A stretch of DNA of 51,743 nt. Source: Lachnospiraceae bacterium. GTDB taxonomy: Bacteria > Bacillota > Clostridia > Lachnospirales > Lachnospiraceae. Made by a program: the position numbers and the translations under genes. The stretch covers positions 1-51,743 of the forward strand of contig JAILDL010000116.1 in assembly GCA_024689465.1 (NCBI GenBank). Direction: 5' to 3'. Below are positions 1-9,061 of this stretch, one piece after another (position 1 is the first letter of the stretch; every line of letters begins with the position of its first letter). The notes beneath the pieces were generated by a model, which had not been told where the DNA came from, made no database searches, and saw nothing but the letters and a program-made list of their open reading frames with translations.

Positions 1-232
<232 letters not shown>

Positions 233-240
233 TTACTTTA

Positions 241-741
241 CTATGGTAAATAGGTAACGTTGTCCGTGCCTCTGCCAAGTCCGGCGGTTCCGGTACGAGC
301 CAGCTCCAGGATCTCAAAGCCGCCCAGCAGATTTAAAAAGGCTTCGATCTTATCCTGGTTACCGGTCAGCTCAATGATCAGGGAATCCAAAGATACGTCG
401 ATGATCTTGGCACGGAAGATATCGGCAATGGCAATGATATTCTGCCGCTTTTCCGAATCCACCTTAACCTTGATCAGGGCCAGTTCCCGGTAAACCGAAT
501 CCTGGGGCTTTAATTCCTTGATATCCCGGACATCTTCCAGCTTGGCTACCTGTTTCTGGATCTGATCCAGAATGTCCGTATCTCCGCTGGTCACGATGGT
601 GATACGGGTAAACCGCGGATCTGCCGTCACGCCGGCTGTAATGGACTCAATATTATAGCCTCTTCTGGAAAACAGACCGGATATGCGGGAAAGCACACCG
701 GATGTATTGTCTACCAGCAGCTGAATAACCATCTTCTGCAT
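241..741 (-). CDS. ilvN: acetolactate synthase small (regulatory) subunit, second of two tandem copies
   Basis: This is the regulatory subunit of acetohydroxyacid synthase. It binds valine through an N-terminal ACT domain and activates the catalytic subunit. At 166 residues it has the usual bacterial length. The ACT domain spans about residues 4-75, with the signature DNTSGVLSRISGLFSRRGYN, and a C-terminal small-subunit domain follows (about 85-160). It lies 59 bases downstream of another ilvN-type gene, and the two proteins are clearly diverged, so this is not a recent duplication. AHAS small subunit is secure; which catalytic subunit it serves (the adjacent IlvB or the one at 21545-23230) cannot be told from sequence. 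Confidence 0.93.
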   Translation of the reverse strand: MQKMVIQLLVDNTSGVLSRISGLFSRRGYNIESITAGVTADPRFTRITIVTSGDTDILDQIQKQVAKLEDVRDIKELKPQDSVYRELALIKVKVDSEKRQNIIAIADIFRAKIIDVSLDSLIIELTGNQDKIEAFLNLLGGFEILELARTGTAGLGRGTDNVTYLP

Positions 742-800
742 GGAAAAACCTCCAAATATACATCATTCCTCATTTTAAATGCATAAATATAAAAAGTCAA

Positions 801-1298
801 TCAATCCTGGTCCACGCACTTGGGCAGTGCAAGGGTTCCCGTACGGGCCATTTCCACAATGCTGACCGAGGCCATCAGCTTGATGAACAGCTCCACCTTA
901 TCCGGCGCAGCACACAGCTGGATCATCATGTTGCTCTTACTCATATCCACGATCTCTGCCTTCATCATATCGCAGGTATCCAGGATCTCCCGGCGGTTGC
1001 TCTTGTTATAGCGCACCTTCATGAGCAGCAGTTCCTTGCTGACGCTGTTGGGCTCCGTAAAGGTCTTGACCTTGATGACATCCAGCTTCTTATTGAGCTG
1101 TTTCTCGATCTGCTCCAGGGTACGATGATCGCCGCTGCTGACAATGGTCATAACAGATACCGTAGGATCATCCGTTTCACCAACAGCCAGAGAATCAATA
1201 TTAAAGCTTCTTCTGGCAAACAGACCGGACACTTTGCTCAGGACACCGGATTTATTTTCCACCAGAACCGAATAGATCTTCTTTTTCTTTTCCGTCAT
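801..1298 (-). CDS. ilvN: acetolactate synthase small (regulatory) subunit, first of two tandem copies
   Basis: A 165-residue ACT-domain protein of the IlvN/IlvH family, 15 bases after the ilvB stop. The N-terminal ACT domain has ENKSGVLSKVSGLFARRSFN and the typical NIDSLAVG segment; the C-terminal domain (about residues 85-155) contains KELLLMKVRYN. It would feedback-regulate acetohydroxyacid synthase. Tight spacing to ilvB suggests this copy is the direct partner of the upstream large subunit. Having two small-subunit genes in a row is unusual: one may be specialised for different effectors or for the second IlvB. Confidence 0.92.
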   Translation of the reverse strand: MTEKKKKIYSVLVENKSGVLSKVSGLFARRSFNIDSLAVGETDDPTVSVMTIVSSGDHRTLEQIEKQLNKKLDVIKVKTFTEPNSVSKELLLMKVRYNKSNRREILDTCDMMKAEIVDMSKSNMMIQLCAAPDKVELFIKLMASVSIVEMARTGTLALPKCVDQD

Positions 1299-1313
1299 AG
1301 TATCCTCCTGCCC

Positions 1314-2960
1314 TTACATACCCCGGACCACTTCATCGGGAAGGATGGAGCATTCCAGGATACCGCATCCCTTCTTTTTCAGGAAGGCTTCAATGTCTTT
1401 CTTCATCGTCTTTTCCGAAGTGATCTTCTTATAGTGAATGCCGTAAGCTTCCGCGATCTTTGACAGATCGGGGCTTCCCACGGACAGATCGATCATGGAG
1501 AAATGATCCTTGTATACGAAATGCTGATGTTCTCTGACCATTCCCAGAACCTGATTGTTCATGACAAAGATCTTTACATCCACCTTCTCCTGCTGAATGG
1601 TAGCCAGTTCCATCATGCTCATCTGGAAAGAGCCGTCGCCGCAAACGGCAACCACCTGTCTGGAAGGATCCGCCATTTTAGCTCCCATGGCAGCGGGAAT
1701 GGAATACCCCATGGTCCCCATACCGCCACTGGTCAGAAAACGGCCTTTCTTCATCACATAATTGCCGCAGGACCAGATCTGGTTTTGTCCGACATCGGCT
1801 ACATATACTGCATCCTCATCCAGCAGGGAGGAAAGGGTCTTTACAAACAGAGAAGGATCCACCTGACCGTCCAGGCTCTGCTTTTCCTTTTCCTTGCCGG
1901 CCTTGTATTCCGCAAAGGCCTTCCGGTAATCCTTCAAAGTATCTACCCACTTTCTGGAATCAACGGTCAGTTCCAGAGAAAGCAGATCCTCCAGGATACA
2001 GCCTACATCCCCGACGATGGGGATGGTCGCACCCACGTTTTTACCGATCTCTGCAGGGTCTACATCAATATGTACCAGGGTTTTGTTTTCTGCATCAAAA
2101 CCGTTCTGTGAAACCGCACGGTCTGCAACCCGGGCTCCGATAAACATGAGAAAGTCCGATTCGTTCATGGCGCGGTTTGCATAGGCCCGTCCGTTGTTTC
2201 CCACCATCCCGTTATAAAGAGGATGATCGGAAGGCATCACGCCGATGCCCATCATGGTGGAAACCACGGGAATGCCGAACTTTTCCGCAAACAGACGAAG
2301 CTTCTCCTGGGCTCCCGCAAGGATCACACCGCCGCCTGCACAGATGATGGGACGTTTTGCTGCGGAAAGCTGCTTTGCAACCTTTTTGATCTGTACCATG
2401 TTGCCCTTTACCGTGGGCTTATAGGTACGCATGGAGACTTCTTCCGGATAACGGAATTTGCTGATGGTCTCCTTCTGGATATCCGCAGGGATGTCAATGA
2501 GGACAGGCCCCTTTCTTCCGGTGGATGCAATATGAAAGGCTTCCTTAAAAACTCTGGGAATATCGTTTACATCCCGGATCAGATAGGAATACTTTACGAA
2601 AGATTCCACCGCACCGGTAATATCGGCTTCCTGGAACACATCGGACCCGATCAGCTGCGTATCCACCTGCCCTGTGATACAGATCAGGGGAATGGAATCC
2701 GCAAAAGCTGTGGCAATGCCGGTGATCAGATTGGTGGCACCGGGGCCGCTGGTCACACAGCAAACGCCGGGTTTTCCGGAAATGCGGGCATACCCACTGG
2801 CCGCATGGGCTGCATTTTGTTCTGTACGGATCAGGACGGTGTGTATATCCGTATTCAGAATGCTGTTATAAAAGGGACAGATCGCTACGCCGGGATAGCC
2901 GTAAACCATCTCAACACCTTCTGCCTCCAGACATTTTACGATCGCATCTGCTCCGATCAT
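1314..2960 (-). CDS. ilvB: acetolactate synthase large subunit, copy 1
   Basis: Thiamine-diphosphate enzyme that condenses pyruvate with pyruvate or 2-oxobutyrate, the first common step of branched-chain amino acid synthesis. It is 548 residues and has the three-domain POX layout. The N-terminal PYR domain carries the cofactor-activating glutamate, Glu47 in IRTEQNAAHAA. A central FAD-type domain follows. The C-terminal PP domain has the ThDP motif GDGSF...NN near residue 440. The segment after the first strand reads GYPGVAICPF instead of the commoner GYPGGAILP form. The ATG is preceded by GGAGGTTAACA and lies 20 bases after metH. A second, longer IlvB is at 21545-23230. Acetolactate synthase is the best call; a side activity on other 2-oxo acids cannot be excluded. 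Confidence 0.92.
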   Translation of the reverse strand: MIGADAIVKCLEAEGVEMVYGYPGVAICPFYNSILNTDIHTVLIRTEQNAAHAASGYARISGKPGVCCVTSGPGATNLITGIATAFADSIPLICITGQVDTQLIGSDVFQEADITGAVESFVKYSYLIRDVNDIPRVFKEAFHIASTGRKGPVLIDIPADIQKETISKFRYPEEVSMRTYKPTVKGNMVQIKKVAKQLSAAKRPIICAGGGVILAGAQEKLRLFAEKFGIPVVSTMMGIGVMPSDHPLYNGMVGNNGRAYANRAMNESDFLMFIGARVADRAVSQNGFDAENKTLVHIDVDPAEIGKNVGATIPIVGDVGCILEDLLSLELTVDSRKWVDTLKDYRKAFAEYKAGKEKEKQSLDGQVDPSLFVKTLSSLLDEDAVYVADVGQNQIWSCGNYVMKKGRFLTSGGMGTMGYSIPAAMGAKMADPSRQVVAVCGDGSFQMSMMELATIQQEKVDVKIFVMNNQVLGMVREHQHFVYKDHFSMIDLSVGSPDLSKIAEAYGIHYKKITSEKTMKKDIEAFLKKKGCGILECSILPDEVVRGM

Positions 2961-2980
2961 TGTTAACCTCCATCCGGGCT

Positions 2981-5476
2981 TTAAGAGATCCCGGTCAGTT
3001 TTTCTGCTACTTTTACTGCTTCCGACGCATCCTTGGAATAGGATGCCCTGATTTCCCGGGCATATTCCGGTGTGACGCAGGCGCCGCCTACCATCACCTG
3101 GATATCCGTCAGACCTTTTTCTTCCAGTTTATCCACTACCACCTTCATCTGCGGCATGGTAGTAGTCATAAGGGCGGACAAGCCGATCAGCTGTGCGCCG
3201 GTCTTTTCCGCTTCTCCAATAATGGCATCAGCCGGAACATTCTTCCCAAGATCAATGACATTAAAGCCATCATTTCGCAGCATCAGTGCCACCAGATTCT
3301 TTCCGATATCGTGTACATCCCCTTCCACCGTGGCAATGACAATGGTTGGCATGTCGTTTTTGGAAGGGCCATAGGCAAAATAAGGTTCCAGTGCCGCAAC
3401 CCCCGCTTCCATGGTCTGCGCACCGGTGATCAGCTGCGGTAGGAAGTATTTTCCCTTATCAAAAAAGTCTCCCACCTGACGGATCGCAGGCATCAGTGCT
3501 TCATCCAGGACCTTTCCCGCAAGGTTTGCTTTTTCTTCCGGGGAAGCGTCAAGGCTTTCCAGATAGTCCCGGATATGTCCCTGAATACCACCGGTATTAC
3601 CGTTTAGCACATCCTCAAAAAACGGCCGGTAGGAATTGGGTATCTGCAGTTTTTCCGCGTAATCGGTTTTTTCTCCTGCTTTCACCGTGCCGGAAGAAAC
3701 CATACTCTTTTTCTTTTCATCATAGGCCGTCGCAAAGGCCACAAACTGGTCCGCACTGCCTTCCTTGTTCAGCAAAAGATCTGCCGCATAGACACTTTCC
3801 ATCAACTGATCCTGCATGGGATTGGCGATGGCCATGGTCAGGCCGCTCATGATCGCCATGGACAGGAAATTGGCATTTACCCCCATTCGGTCCGGAAGAC
3901 CAAAGGAAATATTGGACAACCCGCAAATAGTGGCAAGGCCTTCTTCACTGCATAAGCGGATGGTTTCAAAGAAATCACTGCCCGCTTTGGGATTGGCTCC
4001 CACCGTGGTTACCAGTCCGTCTACGATCACATCCTGTTTCCCAAGTCCGTATTTTTCCGCTTCCTTAAGGACCTTATGAACATTGTCCATCTTTTCCTGT
4101 GTGGATTCGGGTATTCCCGCTTCCGAAACCGGCAGCAGCAGATACACAGCTCCGTATTTTTTGATCAGGGGAAGCATACGATCCATCTTCTCCTGTTCCG
4201 CCGACACCGAATTGATGAGGGCTCTGCCGGGATATCTTCGAAGGGCATCCTCCAGTACATCCGGGTTGGAATTATCCAGAACCAGCGGAAGCTGTGTAAC
4301 AGAAGATACCGCTTCGGTTACCTTCCGCATCATGGTCAGTTCATCGATACCGGACATGCCCACATTGACGTCCAATGCGCAGGCACCGGCATTTTCCTGT
4401 TCCTGTGCATATTGCAGCACAAGATCCAGTTTTCCTTCTTTCAGTTCTGCCTGTAATTTCTTTTTTCCCGTTGGATTGATCCGCTCTCCCACCACGTGGA
4501 AGGGATCCAAACCGGGTACGATTTTTAAAACCTTTCGCTCCGAGGAAAGGAAGATCCCCTCTTCCCTGGGAATGCGATTCTTTTCTTCCAGACCGCCTAA
4601 GGTGTCCTTTAATGCGGCGATATAGGAAGGATCCGATCCGCAGCAGCCGCCGATCACGGTGGCACCTGCAGCAAAAACATCGATCATCTGCTTTGCAAAG
4701 CCTTCTGCTTCCAGATCATAGAAGCAGTTTCCCGCATCATCCACCACCGGCATACCGGCATTAGGTTTTGCAATGATGGGCAAAGAAGAGTAGGCAGCCA
4801 TTTGCCGGATCACCGGTACCATATCGGAAGGGCCGCAGGAACAGTTGGCGCCGAAAGCACAAACGCCAAGAGAAGACAAAACCACCGCAGCCGTCGCGCC
4901 ATCGGTACCGTACAGGGTCCGTCCCGTGGTATCAAAGGTCAGTGTCGCCATCACCGGCATTTCCGGACAAACTTCCCGGATGGCCAAAATGGCGGCCCTG
5001 GTTTCCTGAAGGCTCATCATGGTTTCCACTACCATGGCATCCACGCCGGCATTTGCCAGAGAATGAGCCTGCTCTTTATAGATATCCAGCAATTCGTCAA
5101 AATCCGTTTTTCCGATGGGGCTTAAGGATAAGCCGGTCATGGTCAGATCCCCGATCACGAATGCATCCTTACCGGCAGCCTGTCTGGAAAGCGCCACCAG
5201 TTCCCGGTTGATCTTGTCCATCTCCCGGTCCAGGCCATACTCAGCCAGCTTAACGGAGTTTGCCGTAAAGGTCGGGGCATACAGGGCATTGGTGCCTGCT
5301 TTTACATAAGCGCTCTGCAGATCCACCACCAATTCCGGATGGTCAAGCATCCACTTTTCCGGGCATACGCCGTTCTGCATACCGGCCTTCTGCATGTTGG
5401 AGCCCATGGCTCCATCCAGAAAAAATGCCTTTTTACTGTTCAGTTGTTCCAGGAAAGCGTTGAATGATTGAGACAC
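2981..5476 (-). CDS. metH: B12-dependent methionine synthase lacking the AdoMet reactivation domain
   Basis: Transfers the methyl group of 5-methyltetrahydrofolate to homocysteine through cobalamin. The 831 residues comprise a homocysteine-binding TIM barrel (about 1-300), a pterin-binding barrel (about 325-590), and the B12 cap plus Rossmann cobalamin domain (about 620-831). The barrel has zinc-ligand cysteines in GANCSCG and GGCCGS; the cobalamin domain has the DxHxxG motif GDVHDIGKN. The roughly 330-residue AdoMet-binding reactivation domain of the E. coli type is absent: the protein ends naturally after the cobalamin domain. The start is a GTG at 5476-5474 with AAAGGACG about 10 bases upstream. 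It heads the ilv operon (20-base gap to ilvB), and its promoter carries an ARG-box-like palindrome. A separate reactivase encoded elsewhere is inferred. Confidence 0.92.
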   Translation of the reverse strand: MSQSFNAFLEQLNSKKAFFLDGAMGSNMQKAGMQNGVCPEKWMLDHPELVVDLQSAYVKAGTNALYAPTFTANSVKLAEYGLDREMDKINRELVALSRQAAGKDAFVIGDLTMTGLSLSPIGKTDFDELLDIYKEQAHSLANAGVDAMVVETMMSLQETRAAILAIREVCPEMPVMATLTFDTTGRTLYGTDGATAAVVLSSLGVCAFGANCSCGPSDMVPVIRQMAAYSSLPIIAKPNAGMPVVDDAGNCFYDLEAEGFAKQMIDVFAAGATVIGGCCGSDPSYIAALKDTLGGLEEKNRIPREEGIFLSSERKVLKIVPGLDPFHVVGERINPTGKKKLQAELKEGKLDLVLQYAQEQENAGACALDVNVGMSGIDELTMMRKVTEAVSSVTQLPLVLDNSNPDVLEDALRRYPGRALINSVSAEQEKMDRMLPLIKKYGAVYLLLPVSEAGIPESTQEKMDNVHKVLKEAEKYGLGKQDVIVDGLVTTVGANPKAGSDFFETIRLCSEEGLATICGLSNISFGLPDRMGVNANFLSMAIMSGLTMAIANPMQDQLMESVYAADLLLNKEGSADQFVAFATAYDEKKKSMVSSGTVKAGEKTDYAEKLQIPNSYRPFFEDVLNGNTGGIQGHIRDYLESLDASPEEKANLAGKVLDEALMPAIRQVGDFFDKGKYFLPQLITGAQTMEAGVAALEPYFAYGPSKNDMPTIVIATVEGDVHDIGKNLVALMLRNDGFNVIDLGKNVPADAIIGEAEKTGAQLIGLSALMTTTMPQMKVVVDKLEEKGLTDIQVMVGGACVTPEYAREIRASYSKDASEAVKVAEKLTGIS

Positions 5477-5522
5477 TGTGTGAAACGTCCTTTATATTAT
5501 ATTCCGAAAAGATTTACTTTTG

Positions 5523-5552
5523 ATACTAGCACCGTGATGCATAATTATGCAA
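5523..5552 (-). promoter_or_regulatory. putative metH-ilv promoter with ARG-box-like palindrome
   Basis: On the minus strand TTGCAT (5552-5547) and TAGTAT (5528-5523) are separated by 18 bases and precede metH. A perfect 14-bp palindrome, TGCATAATTATGCA (5538-5551), overlaps the -35 element. It differs from the core of the ArgR/AhrC consensus TGAATWWWWATTCA only by the symmetric A-to-C / T-to-G change. The same 12-bp core GCATAATTATGC recurs upstream of serC at 20059-20070. Binding by an ArgR-family protein is inference. Confidence 0.5.
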
Positions 5553-5667
5553 TAGACATTTATATTTCTGCATGTAAATAAAAAGGCCCGTTTTCTTGTT
5601 TTTTATGTGCAACTATGATAAATTTATAAAGATGTTCCTATATTTACACAAAGAAAAGGTGTCGATC

Positions 5668-6162
5668 GTGAAAGTAATCCGTAACCTTCTTACATATTCT
5701 GCTGTTGTCTGTCTGGCACTGCTCCTTACCGCATGCGGTTCCAAGGGGGATCCCGAACTGAATGCCTTTAAAGAGACCATGAATACCTTCTTTGAAGATG
5801 TGGCAGACATTGATGCACAATTAAATGCGCTGGATCCCGAATCCGAAGATGCCATCAACCAGATGCTGGATCTTCTGGATGAACTGGATGCCAAATGTCA
5901 GGCTCTTGCAGAGATCTCCGTTCCGGAAGAATTCTCCAACGTCAGTGCTTATACCGAAAGCGTCCGATTCAATATTTCCCACGCAGTGGAAAAGTATCAT
6001 GAAGCCTTCAGCAATGATGCTTATAACGAAAACATCAAGGATGTTGCGGATGAATATTATGCCAGAGCCAATGCCCGTATTCATGATATGATCCTTCTCC
6101 TCCACGGCGAGATCCCCATCGGAGAAGATGTGACCTACACCACCGAAGAAGAAAGCGAATAA
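5668..6162 (+). CDS. small secreted lipoprotein of unknown function
   Basis: I do not recognise the family. With the GTG at 5668 as start the protein is 165 residues: a short basic N-terminus, a hydrophobic stretch and the lipobox LLTACGS (Cys about residue 23), so it should be lipid-anchored on the outer face of the membrane. The mature part is acidic and mostly helical, with a DPESEDAINQMLDLLDELDA segment and an acidic tail. The frame is open upstream to an ATG at 5596. However, AAAAGGTG lies correctly before the GTG, and a possible -10 (TATGAT near 5614) would exclude the upstream start. It is one of only three plus-strand genes here, divergent from metH, with its own terminator at 6205-6238. 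Confidence 0.75.
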   Translation: MKVIRNLLTYSAVVCLALLLTACGSKGDPELNAFKETMNTFFEDVADIDAQLNALDPESEDAINQMLDLLDELDAKCQALAEISVPEEFSNVSAYTESVRFNISHAVEKYHEAFSNDAYNENIKDVADEYYARANARIHDMILLLHGEIPIGEDVTYTTEEESE

Positions 6163-6204
6163 GTTCTTCTGCTTTCGCATCCAAACTTCATAATCCGATC
6201 CTTC

Positions 6205-6238
6205 ATCGCGGCTGATCCATCAGTCGCGATTTTCTTTT
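6205..6238 (+). terminator. rho-independent terminator of the lipoprotein gene
   Basis: A long stem ATCGCGgCTGAT / ATCAGtCGCGAT with a 2-base loop (6205-6230) is followed by TTTTCTTTT on the plus strand. The hairpin overlaps the last codons of the convergent minus-strand gene ending at 6220. Confidence 0.85.
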
Positions 6239-6909
6239 AATACAACGGTTCCGTCTTTCTTAAAGATGCTGTTCTCCGGCACAAATCCTCGCACCATGGA
6301 GGTGGGATATACATTGGTATTCTTTCCGATGACGGTTCCGGGATTCATAACGGTATTGCAACCGATCTCCACATGATCTCCCAGCATGGCGCCCATTTTC
6401 TTAAGACCGGTCTCGATCTTCTCTTCTCTTACATGGATCACCACATGCTTCTTATCGCTTTTTACATTGGAGGTAATGGAGCCCGCGCCCATATGTGCCT
6501 TAAAGCCTAAAATGGAGTCGCCTACGTAGTTGTAATGCGGAACCTGTACCTTGTTAAACAGGATCACGTTCTTAAGCTCGGTGGAGTTACCCACAACCGC
6601 GCCCTTACCGACAATGGCCTTGCCGCGGATAAATGCACAGTGACGAACTTCCGCATCTTCATCGATGATGCAGGGACCGTTGATATACGCGGTTGGATAT
6701 ACATTGGCACTCTTGGCGATCCAAACGTGTTCCTTTACTTCTTCGAATTTATCTTTGGGAAGTTTTTTTCCAAGTTCCAGTATATAATTCTCGATCCCGG
6801 CCAGTGCTTCCCAGGGATAGACAAACTGAGACAGATAATCTGCCGCAATGGTCTCCTCCAGTGTATAAAGATTCCGGATCTGCAGTTCCTCTAAATCATG
6901 TGTGTTCAT
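6220..6909 (-). CDS. left-handed beta-helix (hexapeptide-repeat) sugar-nucleotide acyltransferase-like protein
   Basis: A 229-residue protein. An N-terminal helical part (about 1-60) is followed by a hexapeptide-repeat left-handed parallel beta-helix (about 65-215). The repeats show the [LIV]-G-x4 periodicity, for example VRHCAFIRGKAIVGKGAVVG and GDHVEIGCNTVMNPGTVIG. The arrangement resembles the C-terminal half of GlmU-type UDP-GlcNAc pyrophosphorylases, but no N-terminal nucleotidyltransferase domain is present, so a stand-alone acyltransferase or sugar-nucleotide-binding role is likely. The motif GAGSITSN is typical of the GlmU-like active region. Its ATG overlaps the topB stop (ATGA), so the two are translationally coupled. 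Substrate unknown. Confidence 0.75.
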   Translation of the reverse strand: MNTHDLEELQIRNLYTLEETIAADYLSQFVYPWEALAGIENYILELGKKLPKDKFEEVKEHVWIAKSANVYPTAYINGPCIIDEDAEVRHCAFIRGKAIVGKGAVVGNSTELKNVILFNKVQVPHYNYVGDSILGFKAHMGAGSITSNVKSDKKHVVIHVREEKIETGLKKMGAMLGDHVEIGCNTVMNPGTVIGKNTNVYPTSMVRGFVPENSIFKKDGTVVLKENRD

Positions 6910-9053
6910 TGATCATTCACCTCTGTCTTCTTTTCCTTGTTATCCGTACCGGTTTTTGCCATCTTCCCGGGCTTTTTATAATATTCCGCAGCCTTGGTAA
7001 ACAAAGGATACAGCATCCTCTGATTGTTCAGCTGTTTTACTGCATTGGTACGCCGTGCCACATAGTCATTTAATTTACTGCGGTATTCCCCTGCAGCAAT
7101 GGAGCCGTCCGCTACTCCCGTCAGCCCCTTTTCCCAGGATGCCGTCAGTCTGGGATCCAGCATGGGCTTAATGGAGCTGTTTACGATCTCATACACCACT
7201 TCTCCCATCAGGGTAGGGGTGATGATCTGCGTCTTATTGTTCAGGTTCAGATACTCGTTTTTTACCAGCTTATTGAGTATTTCCGCACGGGTGGCGCTGG
7301 TGCCGATGCCGCTTCCCTTGATCTGCTCCCGCAGCTCCTCGTCTTCAATAAACTGACCGGCATTTTCCATGGTCAGGATCAGGGCACCGGAATTATACCG
7401 TTTCGGGGGAGACGTTTCACCTTCCTTTACGGAAAAGCCCTTTACAGGAATGCGCATGCCCTTCTTTAAACCGGAAAGAGCTTCCAGCATTTCCTGATCA
7501 CAGGCGGTATCTTCTTCCTCTTCCTTCTCTTCCTTGCCTTCTTCCGGCTTTTCCTCATTTTTCTTAAAGAAAGAATACTTCATGGCTGCCAGATATCCTT
7601 CCTCCGTAAGAACCTTAAAGGAACTGAAGAATTTTTCGGTACTGCCCTTTATCTCGGGCAGGTCTTCTGCAATTTCCCGTTCGCAGATCAGAGAAACCTT
7701 CTGATACACCGCAGCGGGATAAAAGATCGCCAAAAATCTTCTCGCGATCAGTTCATACACCTTCTGATGAATGGGACGCAGGCTTCCCAGATTCTGAAAG
7801 CCCTGGCCCGTGGGAATGATGGCATAGTGGTCGGTGATCTGTTTATCGTTTACGTATTTGGTTTTGGCAATGGTCTTGTAGCTGTCCCCTGCCAGCACTT
7901 CTTTGGCGATATCCGAAACCGGCGCGAAGTTGCGTAGTCCTCCGATGTTGTTTGCGATCACCTTGGCAACCGCCGTGGACAATACTCTGGCATCGGTTCT
8001 GGGATAGGTTACCAGTTTCTTTTCATACAGTTCCTGGATCACCTGCAACGTTTCCGCAGGAGAGATCTTAAAGAACTTGGAGCAGTCATTCTGGGCTTCT
8101 GCCAGATTATACAAAAGAGGCGGATTCTTGGTCTCCTTCTTCTTTTCCATGGCGGAAATGGTAAGGCTTAATTCCTCCCCATGATCCTTCTCAAGGAGAC
8201 GGATGAGTTCCTCTGCGCTTTCCTTTTCCTTAAAACCGTTTTCCTTATATAGAGCAGGCGACTGATAATACCTGGACAGTTCCTGGGCTTTCCACTCCCC
8301 GTCAAAGGACTTGCTGCCAAGGGACAGTCCTGCGATCACCCGGTAAAAAGGGGTCTTGGTAAAATCGCGGATCTCCCTCTCTCTGTTTACCACGATCCCC
8401 AGAACACAGGTCATCACACGGCCTACGGAGATCACCGCTTTATCCCGTTTTAAAAAGCTCTTTACAAGATCCGAATATTTCAAAGTGAGGGCACGGGAAA
8501 AATTGATACCCATCAGGTAATCTTCCTGCGCCCTTAAATAAGCCGCCTGGGAAAGGTCATCGTAAGCGGACAGATCCTTGGCTTCCTTTATGCCGCGGCG
8601 GATCTCCTCTTCGGTTTGGGAATCGATCCAGACTCTCTTCCTCTCCTTACCGGTCACGCCTGCGTACATCTCCACCAGACGATAGATATACTCTCCTTCC
8701 CGTCCGGAGTCGGTACAGACATAAATCGTGGAAACGTCCTCCCTCTTTAAGAGGGCACTTACTGCATCAAACTGCTTACTGGCGGAATCAATGACTTCGT
8801 ATTGATACTGCTCGGGAATAAACGGCAGCGTATCCAGGGCCCAACGTTTTAATTTCGGATCATACTTATCCGGATAACTCATGGTGATCAGATGTCCGAA
8901 ACACCAGGTAATGATATATTGCTGATTTTCCGCATAGCCCCGGTTTCGGTCGCTACTTTGAAATCCGGTGGCATCCCGGGAGACTACTCCCAGCGTCTTT
9001 CCGAATTCCAGCGCCACACTGGGCTTTTCGGCTATAAAAACACATTTTCCCAT
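6906..9053 (-). CDS. topB: DNA topoisomerase III (type IA)
   Basis: Cuts and rejoins a single DNA strand through a 5'-phosphotyrosine to decatenate replication and recombination intermediates. The 715 residues start with the Toprim segment FIAEKPSVALEFGKTLG and include the acidic DSGREGEYIYR motif. The catalytic tyrosine lies in KLVTYPRTDARVLS, followed by GIGTSATRAEILNKL. An acidic low-complexity insert (EEGKEEKEEEED) interrupts the C-terminal half. No C-terminal zinc-finger cysteines are evident, as usual for the short TopB form. It sits 8 bases after the ATPase gene and overlaps the beta-helix gene by 4 bases. Confidence 0.95.
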   Translation of the reverse strand: MGKCVFIAEKPSVALEFGKTLGVVSRDATGFQSSDRNRGYAENQQYIITWCFGHLITMSYPDKYDPKLKRWALDTLPFIPEQYQYEVIDSASKQFDAVSALLKREDVSTIYVCTDSGREGEYIYRLVEMYAGVTGKERKRVWIDSQTEEEIRRGIKEAKDLSAYDDLSQAAYLRAQEDYLMGINFSRALTLKYSDLVKSFLKRDKAVISVGRVMTCVLGIVVNREREIRDFTKTPFYRVIAGLSLGSKSFDGEWKAQELSRYYQSPALYKENGFKEKESAEELIRLLEKDHGEELSLTISAMEKKKETKNPPLLYNLAEAQNDCSKFFKISPAETLQVIQELYEKKLVTYPRTDARVLSTAVAKVIANNIGGLRNFAPVSDIAKEVLAGDSYKTIAKTKYVNDKQITDHYAIIPTGQGFQNLGSLRPIHQKVYELIARRFLAIFYPAAVYQKVSLICEREIAEDLPEIKGSTEKFFSSFKVLTEEGYLAAMKYSFFKKNEEKPEEGKEEKEEEEDTACDQEMLEALSGLKKGMRIPVKGFSVKEGETSPPKRYNSGALILTMENAGQFIEDEELREQIKGSGIGTSATRAEILNKLVKNEYLNLNNKTQIITPTLMGEVVYEIVNSSIKPMLDPRLTASWEKGLTGVADGSIAAGEYRSKLNDYVARRTNAVKQLNNQRMLYPLFTKAAEYYKKPGKMAKTGTDNKEKKTEVNDQ

Positions 9054-9061
9054 ACGGAAGT

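Noticed and set aside
1503-2111. Long plus-strand open frames inside ilvB, and similar ones inside metH, ilvD, asd, serC and topB
   Set aside because: They are antisense shadows: no recognisable family, low-complexity composition, and the minus-strand frame encodes a clear enzyme in each case.
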